A DNA stretch of 64,000 nucleotides from assembly GCF_046844695.1 (NCBI RefSeq), contig NZ_CP177354.1, positions 3,906,001-3,970,000 of the forward strand. The letters run 5' to 3'. This document shows, piece after piece, positions 58,812 through 64,000 of the stretch (position 1 is the stretch's first letter; each line of letters opens with the position of its first letter). The notes under the pieces are model-generated. The model was not told the origin of the DNA and did not search any database. It saw nothing but the letters and a program-made list of their open reading frames with translations. Position numbers and translations under genes: made by a program. This stretch comes from Pokkaliibacter plantistimulans (GTDB taxonomy: Bacteria; Pseudomonadota; Gammaproteobacteria; Pseudomonadales; Balneatricaceae).

Positions 58812-59717
58812 ATGAACGCCTATCTCGATATCCATCCCGAAGTGAAAGCCGCCCTGGACGCAGGCAAGCCGGTTGTCGCTCTGGAATCCACCATCATTTC
58901 CCACGGCATGCCCTGGCCGCAGAATGCCGAAACCGCACTACAGGTCGAGCAGATTGTCCGTGACAACGGTGCCGTACCGGCCACCATCGCCATCATCAAA
59001 GGCCGTCTGAAAGTGGGTCTGAGCAAGGAAGAGATCGAATATCTGGGTCAGGCTGGCCAGAACGTGATCAAAACCAGCCGCCGCGATATTCCCTTTATCG
59101 TGGCCAGCGACAAGGATGGCGCCACCACTGTTGCCTCCACCATGATTCTGGCTGCCATGGCAGGTATTCGTGTTTTCGCCACCGGCGGTATTGGCGGCGT
59201 GCATCGCGGTGCAGAGGAAACCTTCGACGTCTCTGCCGACCTGCAGGAGCTGGCCCACACCAACGTGGCGGTCATCTGCGCCGGTGCCAAGTCCATTCTT
59301 GATATCGGTCTGACCCGTGAATATCTGGAAACCCACGGCGTGCCTGTGGTCGGCTACCAGACCGCTACCCTGCCCGCGTTCTACACCCGCGAAAGTGACT
59401 TCAGCGTCGACTACCAACTGGATACTCCCCAGCAGATCGCTGATGCCCTGAAAGCCAAATGGGCACTGAACCTGAACGGTGGTGTGGTGATCGCTAACCC
59501 GATCCCCGAACAGTTCGCCATGGATCGCAGCAAGATTGATCAGGCCATCAGCAACGCGCTGGCCGAAATGGATGAGAAAGGCATTGGTGGTAAAGACTCC
59601 ACGCCTTTCCTGCTGGCCAAGGTGGCGGAAATTACCGGTGGCGACAGCCTGAAAGCCAATATCCAGCTGGTCTTCAATAATGCCCGTCTGGCTGCGCAGA
59701 TTGCCGCGAGCATGTAA
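58812..59717 (+). CDS. psuG: Pseudouridine-5'-phosphate glycosidase PsuG
   Basis: A 301-residue enzyme that cleaves the C-C glycosidic bond of pseudouridine 5'-phosphate to uracil and ribose 5-phosphate. It contains VALESTIISHGMPWPQNAET, GAVPATIAIIKGRLKVGLSK, KTSRRDIPFIVASDKDGATT, VFATGGIGGVHRGAEETFDV and CAGAKSILDIGLTREYLETH, in the family's usual order and length. With psuK it forms a two-gene pathway that feeds the pentose-phosphate and pyrimidine pools, complementing the rbs genes nearby. A strong bidirectional terminator follows. Confidence 0.96.
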   Translation: MNAYLDIHPEVKAALDAGKPVVALESTIISHGMPWPQNAETALQVEQIVRDNGAVPATIAIIKGRLKVGLSKEEIEYLGQAGQNVIKTSRRDIPFIVASDKDGATTVASTMILAAMAGIRVFATGGIGGVHRGAEETFDVSADLQELAHTNVAVICAGAKSILDIGLTREYLETHGVPVVGYQTATLPAFYTRESDFSVDYQLDTPQQIADALKAKWALNLNGGVVIANPIPEQFAMDRSKIDQAISNALAEMDEKGIGGKDSTPFLLAKVAEITGGDSLKANIQLVFNNARLAAQIAASM

Positions 59718-59776
59718 ACAGCGTCAGGCTGGCAGTCGCCTGTCGCTCTGACGAAAACGAACATCGGGTAAAAATA

Positions 59777-59813
59777 AAAATGGGCGCACCTCACCATAGA
59801 TGCGCCCATTTTT
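59777..59813. terminator. Bidirectional terminator between psuG and the chemoreceptor gene
   Basis: TGGGCGCA and TGCGCCCA form a perfect 8-bp stem with a 12-base loop; it is flanked by A-runs on one side and TTTTT on the other, so it can end transcription from both convergent genes. Confidence 0.93.
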
Positions 59814-59843
59814 CTCACGGTAACTCAGCCAGCGGACACGTCC

Positions 59844-60920
59844 TCAGGCCAGGTCACTCAACAGTCCGGCCACTTCCTGACTGGCACGTTCCATCTGCCG
59901 TAAATGGTCGACCATGGCCGGGATATTACCTTCCACCTTGGCCTCCAGTGCTTTCAAACCATGCTGATGCACCTGACGGTGAGGCTCTTCCAGCCGCTTG
60001 AACGCCGACTGATGGCCATACAGCGCACTGCCTTCGCCCTGGTAGTACCATTTGCCGAGGCGGCACGCCTTATGATCAGCCAGCTCAGCGCCCATGCCAC
60101 CCAGCTCCCAGACGCTGGCGTAGACATTGTTCTTCCACACCACATGATCGAGCTTGACGGTTTCCACGAAGGTGGCATTCACGCTGTGCTCGATGGTTTG
60201 CTGCATCTTGCCAGACATGTTCAGCACTTCGTTGACGGCACTACTCACCTGCTCCGCCGACGCCGCCATGGCATCGCTGCTGGAGGTCATGGACTGAATA
60301 TTGTTCTCCACCTCACGGGTAACACCTGCAATCTGCTCCACCAGATTGGCAATCTCGCCACTGGCCTCGGAGGCCTTCTGCGCCAGATTACGCACCTCGT
60401 CAGCTACCACGGCGAAGCCACGGCCCTGCTCACCGGCACGGGCCGCTTCAATGGCCGCGTTCAACGCCAGCAGGTTGGTCTGCTCAGAAATATCACGAAT
60501 CACGCCGACAAAGCTGACGATTTCCTTGGCCACACCCTGCAGGGAGTGCACATGCCCGACGCTTTTGTCCGCCTGCGATTTAGCACTGGCGAGCTGTTCG
60601 AGAATCTTGCCCAGTACCCGACGACTGTCTTCAAACAGATCGTCGGCATTGGTCAGGCCATTCTTTTCCTGCTGCAAGGTGGCAAACACGTTGGCCACAC
60701 TCTGCCGTACATTGGTAATTAACTGGGTACCGGTATGCCAGTGCTGGCTGACATCCCTGAACTCTTTGCGCTGCGCCTCACAGCGCTGGAGTGATGCTTC
60801 AGTATCCCGTGACACGGTGTTCTGCTGCTCACGTATCTGCGCCAGTTCGGCCTCCAGTGCATTGATACGATCCTGGTACTTCTGCTCCATGGCCAGGTAA
60901 CGGCGATGACTAACCCACAC
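59844..60920 (-). CDS. Soluble methyl-accepting chemotaxis protein with CZB domain
   Basis: About 358 residues. GTG at 60920 is chosen because AGGGAG lies eight bases upstream; GTG 60929 is also open. There is no membrane helix, so it is cytosolic. After an N-terminal coiled coil (MEQKYQDRINALEAELAQIR), the MCP signalling tip is GVIRDISEQTNLLALNAAIE and AARAGEQGRGFAVVADEVRN. The C-terminal 110 residues are a chemoreceptor zinc-binding (CZB) domain, with LDHVVWKNNVYASVW, ADHKACRLGKWYYQGEG and EPHRQVHQHG giving the His3-Cys zinc site. CZB proteins sense hypochlorous acid or zinc. The stop is next to the psuG terminator, convergent with psuG. Confidence 0.93.
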   Translation of the reverse strand: MWVSHRRYLAMEQKYQDRINALEAELAQIREQQNTVSRDTEASLQRCEAQRKEFRDVSQHWHTGTQLITNVRQSVANVFATLQQEKNGLTNADDLFEDSRRVLGKILEQLASAKSQADKSVGHVHSLQGVAKEIVSFVGVIRDISEQTNLLALNAAIEAARAGEQGRGFAVVADEVRNLAQKASEASGEIANLVEQIAGVTREVENNIQSMTSSSDAMAASAEQVSSAVNEVLNMSGKMQQTIEHSVNATFVETVKLDHVVWKNNVYASVWELGGMGAELADHKACRLGKWYYQGEGSALYGHQSAFKRLEEPHRQVHQHGLKALEAKVEGNIPAMVDHLRQMERASQEVAGLLSDLA

Positions 60921-60929
60921 AACAGGCAC

Positions 60930-61373
60930 TCCCTAAATGTCGAACAAAACCTGCCCAGCATAGAGATAACGGGCTACACAGCCAATGGGGGGAGGCAGAT
61001 TCGCGCGCTTAATTGACATGGATCGTGAACTCCATTGTGAGGCTGAAACACTCTCAGCCGGGCAGCTAGTTTACTTTTACGTCAACGTAGAATAGGGTGG
61101 TGCAATCTTTGATCAGGGCGATAATTTTATTTGACACTTACCCGCTGGCTGCCTTGAACCACCGGGCACAGACACCAAGAATCAGTTAACCCTGACTGCA
61201 TCAGCGAATGCAGGCAAAAACAGCTTCAACGACGTACCTTTAATAGCAGACATGGATATGCCCAAAGCAACGGCCACTACCCCCGGTCCCGCGCTGGCGC
61301 TCTTACCGGAGCTCGGCTAAATCCGCTCAAATACCCTTTGAACCGCCTAGATAACAACAAAAGAAGGTCACTT
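60930..61373. promoter_or_regulatory. Upstream region of the branched-chain keto-acid dehydrogenase operon
   Basis: A 444-bp region that must hold the promoters of the divergent chemoreceptor and bkd genes. TTTACGT-CA-ACGTAGA (61076-61091) is an imperfect palindrome resembling LiuR-type sites of branched-chain amino-acid catabolism. A short stem GGCTGA/TCAGCC occurs at 61041-61059. Neither has been tied to a regulator here. Confidence 0.4.
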
Positions 61374-62582
61374 ATGAGCAGTCAACAACAGGATGGTGGC
61401 ATCGTTCACCAGCCGGTATTTACCGGCAGCGCGGATCTCTCCATTCCGACACTCAGGATTCTCCAGCAAGACGGCCAGCTCTACCCCGGTGCAACCCTGC
61501 CCGAGATTGATCAGGCTCTTGCCGTCAAGATTTACGACACCTTTCTGTTTATCCGCGCGCTCGACGAGCGCATGCTGGCCGCCCAGCGTCAGGGGCGTAT
61601 CAGCTTCTACATGACCGAAACCGGCGAAGAGGCGGCTGACATCGGCAGCACCGCTGCGTTGGATAACCAAGACATGGTGTTCGCCCAGTACCGCGAACAG
61701 GGCTCACTGGCCTTCCGCGGCTTTCCGCTGGAAAACTTCATGAACCAGATGTTCTCCAACGAGCACGATCTGGGCAAAGGCCGGCAGATGCCGATCCACT
61801 ATGGCTCGCGCGACCTGCACTATATGACCATCTCTTCACCGCTCGGTACCCAGCTGCCACAAGCCACCGGTTACGCCTATGGCCTCAAGGCACAGGGTAA
61901 AGCCAACTGCGTTATCTGCTATTTCGGTGAAGGCGCAGCTTCTGAAGGCGATTTCCATGCAGCGCTGAACATGGCAGGCGTGTTGAAAACCCCCACCATT
62001 TTCTTCTGCCGCAACAACGGCTATGCCATCTCGACCCCGACCAGCGAACAGTTCGCCGGTGACGGTATTGCTCCCCGTGGCGTTGCCTATGGTCTGAAGT
62101 CCATCCGGGTTGATGGCAACGACGTGCTGGCCGTCCTCAAAGCCACTCAGGAAGCGCGCCGTCTGGCGGTTGAACAGCATCAGCCGGTGCTGATCGAAGC
62201 CATGACCTACCGCCTGGGTGCGCACTCTTCTTCGGACGACCCCAGCGGTTATCGCAGTCGCAAAGAAGAAGAACTGTGGCGCCAGAAAGACCCGGTTATC
62301 CGCTTCAAGAACTGGCTGGTCCAGCAGGGCTGGTGGAATGAAGAACAGGAAGCCGCCGCCAGAGATAACCATCGCAAGGCCGTGATGGATGCCATGAAAG
62401 CCGCCGAAAAAATTGCCAAATCCCCCGTGGAGGAACTGGTCAACGATGTGTACGACACCCCGCCCTGGCATCTGCAGGAACAGCTGTCGGCGCTGAAGGA
62501 TCACATCCGTAAGTATCCGGATTTCTATCCCGTCACTTCCTGGCGCCTGACGCAGGACAACAGCACCGGGGAGGGCAAATAA
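61374..62582 (+). CDS. bkdA1: Branched-chain 2-oxoacid dehydrogenase E1 alpha subunit
   Basis: A 402-residue protein; the start at 61374 (MSSQQQDGGIVHQPVFTGSA) has AAGAAGG upstream. It has the thiamine diphosphate motif GEGAASEGDFHAALN, then AGVLKTPTIFFCRNNGYAIS, and the phosphorylation-loop region YRLGAHSSSDDPSGYRSRKE. The N-terminus ALDERMLAAQRQGRISFYMT and GSTAALDNQDMVFAQYREQG are E1-alpha specific. It decarboxylates the keto acids of Val, Leu and Ile as part of the BCKDH complex. The stop TAA shares one base with the E1-beta ATG. Confidence 0.95.
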   Translation: MSSQQQDGGIVHQPVFTGSADLSIPTLRILQQDGQLYPGATLPEIDQALAVKIYDTFLFIRALDERMLAAQRQGRISFYMTETGEEAADIGSTAALDNQDMVFAQYREQGSLAFRGFPLENFMNQMFSNEHDLGKGRQMPIHYGSRDLHYMTISSPLGTQLPQATGYAYGLKAQGKANCVICYFGEGAASEGDFHAALNMAGVLKTPTIFFCRNNGYAISTPTSEQFAGDGIAPRGVAYGLKSIRVDGNDVLAVLKATQEARRLAVEQHQPVLIEAMTYRLGAHSSSDDPSGYRSRKEEELWRQKDPVIRFKNWLVQQGWWNEEQEAAARDNHRKAVMDAMKAAEKIAKSPVEELVNDVYDTPPWHLQEQLSALKDHIRKYPDFYPVTSWRLTQDNSTGEGK

Positions 62583-63598
62583 TGAGCACGAACAAACAGA
62601 CCGTTAGCCAGCAGGGCACCGTCGGCGATATGAACCTGCTGCAGGCCATCAACAGTGCGCTGGATATTGCCATGGCCACGGACGATTCCGCCCTGTGCTT
62701 CGGCGAGGATGTCGGCCATTTTGGCGGGGTATTCCGTGCCACCAGCCACCTGCAGGAAAAGTACGGCAAGCAGCGTTGCTTCAATACACCACTGACCGAG
62801 CAGGGCATCATCGGCTTTGCCAATGGCGTCGCCTCTGGCGGGATGACGGCCATTGCCGAAATCCAGTTCGCTGACTACATCTTCCCCGCCTTTGACCAGA
62901 TCGTGAACGAGTCGGCCAAGTTCCGTTATCGCTCCGGCAACCAGTTCAATGTCGGCAGCCTGACCATTCGCACTCCTTATGGCGGCGGCATCAATGGCGG
63001 CCACTATCACTCCCAGTCACCGGAGGCCTACTTCACCCATACCCCGGGCCTGAAAGTCGTGGTGCCGCGCAACCCTTATCAGGCCAAGGGCCTGTTGCTG
63101 GCGGCCATCCGCGACCCCAACCCGGTCATCTTCTTTGAGCCGAAGAAACTGTATCGCGCCTCGGTCGGTCAGGTGCCCAGCGAAGACTACACCCTGCCTA
63201 TCGGCCAGGCAGAAGTGATCAGTGAAGGTAAGGACGTCACTCTGGTCGCCTGGGGAGCACAGGTGGATGCCATCGAGAAAGCGGCCAAACTGGCCAGCGA
63301 AGAAGGCATCAGCTGTGAGGTGATCGACCTGCGCAGCCTGCTGCCCTGGGATGTACACACGCTGGAAGCGTCGGTGAAGAAAACCGGCCGCCTGATTATC
63401 AACCATGAAGCGCCTCTGACCTGTGGTTTCGGTGCGGAAATCGCCGCCACCCTTCAGGAGCGCTGCTTCCTTTATCTGGAGTCCCCCATCATGCGGGTCA
63501 CCGGTCTGGACACGCCCTTCCCTCTGGCACTGGAGAAGGAATATATGCCCGACCACCTCAAAACCTTTGAGGCCATCAAGCGCAGCGTCTCCTACTGA
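62582..63598 (+). CDS. bkdA2: Branched-chain 2-oxoacid dehydrogenase E1 beta subunit
   Basis: A 338-residue protein whose ATG overlaps the E1-alpha stop (TAATG). It contains MNLLQAINSALDIAMATDDS, GEDVGHFGGVFRATSHLQEK, FNTPLTEQGIIGFANGVASG, then IRTPYGGGINGGHYHSQSPE and VVPRNPYQAKGLLLAAIRDP, in the conserved E1-beta order. It completes the E1 heterotetramer and binds the E2 core. The C-terminal EAPLTCGFGAEIAATLQERC is typical of the transketolase C-domain. Confidence 0.95.
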   Translation: MSTNKQTVSQQGTVGDMNLLQAINSALDIAMATDDSALCFGEDVGHFGGVFRATSHLQEKYGKQRCFNTPLTEQGIIGFANGVASGGMTAIAEIQFADYIFPAFDQIVNESAKFRYRSGNQFNVGSLTIRTPYGGGINGGHYHSQSPEAYFTHTPGLKVVVPRNPYQAKGLLLAAIRDPNPVIFFEPKKLYRASVGQVPSEDYTLPIGQAEVISEGKDVTLVAWGAQVDAIEKAAKLASEEGISCEVIDLRSLLPWDVHTLEASVKKTGRLIINHEAPLTCGFGAEIAATLQERCFLYLESPIMRVTGLDTPFPLALEKEYMPDHLKTFEAIKRSVSY

Positions 63599-63644
63599 GC
63601 GCCCGCCGAACTGCCCCGCAAATAACAGATAACAGGAGAGGGAC

Positions 63645-64000
63645 ATGCAAATTGATTTTATTCTGCCGGATATCGGCGAAGGCATTGTCGAATGCGAGCT
63701 GGTGGAGTGGCTGGTGCATGAAGGCGATGTGATTGAGGAAGATCAGCCCGTCGCTGATGTGATGACCGACAAGGCACTGGTACAGATTCCCGCCATGCAC
63801 TCCGGCACGGTAACCCGGCTGTACTATCAGCAGGGAGAAATCGCCAAAGTACACGCGCCGCTGTTTGCGCTGGATATTGCCGATGCTGCTGAGCAGGCGG
63901 CCAACGACCCGGCATCGACAGCAACATCAACCACACCGGCAACCGTAAACGGTGCCAGCCGCATCAAGGACTTTATCCTGCCGGATATTGGCGAGGGGAT
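63645..64000 (+). CDS. bkdB: E2 dihydrolipoyl acyltransferase (BkdB), 5' part with two lipoyl domains begun
   Basis: The start at 63645 (MQIDFILPDIGEGIVECELV) has AGGAGAG upstream, and the gene continues past the window edge; about 118 residues are visible. Residues 1-78 form a lipoyl domain with the lipoylated Lys in VADVMTDKALVQIPAM. After an Ala/Thr/Pro-rich linker (ANDPASTATSTTPATVNGAS) a second lipoyl domain starts, IKDFILPDIGEG, so this E2 has at least two tandem lipoyl domains. The catalytic domain lies outside the window. It is the third gene of the bkd operon. Confidence 0.93.
   Translation, partial: MQIDFILPDIGEGIVECELVEWLVHEGDVIEEDQPVADVMTDKALVQIPAMHSGTVTRLYYQQGEIAKVHAPLFALDIADAAEQAANDPASTATSTTPATVNGASRIKDFILPDIGEG

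Noticed and set aside
1..64000. CRISPR arrays, rRNA, tRNA and prophage genes
   Set aside because: No regularly spaced repeat series, no cloverleaf with CCA/TTC-arm pattern and no phage structural proteins were seen; the tandem repeats found have no unique spacers.

Overview
The window is about 64 kb of a GC-rich gammaproteobacterial chromosome with compact, mostly housekeeping and catabolic gene content. An Oceanospirillales-like marine or soil heterotroph is my inference, from the combination of purine and pyrimidine salvage, ribose and branched-chain keto-acid catabolism, CZB-type chemotaxis, an integron remnant and a dispersed 148-bp repeat. No rRNA or tRNA gene was seen. The sequence is cut at both ends, inside a DUF945-like gene on the left and inside an E2 acyltransferase gene on the right.

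Left part (1-10.6 kb): a MarR-HlyD-DUF2955 efflux operon; a DUF4328 membrane protein; an RpiR regulator divergent from a xanthine-type permease that is translationally coupled to allantoinase PuuE; a DMT transporter; and a Bcr/CflA drug exporter.

AT-rich island 1 (10.6-16.85 kb) looks horizontally acquired. It carries a gene of unknown family, three tandem Imm49-type immunity genes each preceded by the last codons of a lost toxin gene, a small unknown protein, a barstar homologue and another small unknown protein. No full-length toxin is present, so it reads as an orphan immunity bank.

Middle (16.85-33.2 kb): a helix-hairpin-helix protein, a lipoprotein, a three-domain LplT-PlsC-acyl-ACP synthetase (Aas), a Cro/C1-type regulator, a periplasmic solute-binding-like protein, a SRPBCC protein, three GNAT acetyltransferases, two tandem paralogous receiver-TPR proteins of about 725 residues, an ABM monooxygenase and a lipoprotein.

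AT-rich island 2 (33.2-36.7 kb) is an integron remnant: a broken integrase N-terminus pointing outward, then four genes all on the + strand separated by attC-like sites. The cassettes encode a membrane-anchored coil protein, a TIR-domain protein, an HNH-like protein and a secreted protein.

Right part (36.8-64 kb): a photolyase/cryptochrome with a DUF2256 mini-gene; a codB-pucR-codA operon whose deaminase carries Ser at the residue that separates cytosine from 5-methylcytosine deaminases; DoxX and two pirins; a complete rbsDACBKR ribose operon with a 24-bp perfect palindromic operator; a histidine kinase coupled to a receiver-degenerate GGDEF-EAL response regulator; psuK-psuG for pseudouridine breakdown; a soluble CZB chemoreceptor; and the start of a branched-chain keto-acid dehydrogenase operon. 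A 148-bp inverted-repeat-ended element occurs four times (one an internal deletion), once inside the rbs operon and once supplying the stop codon of the photolyase gene.
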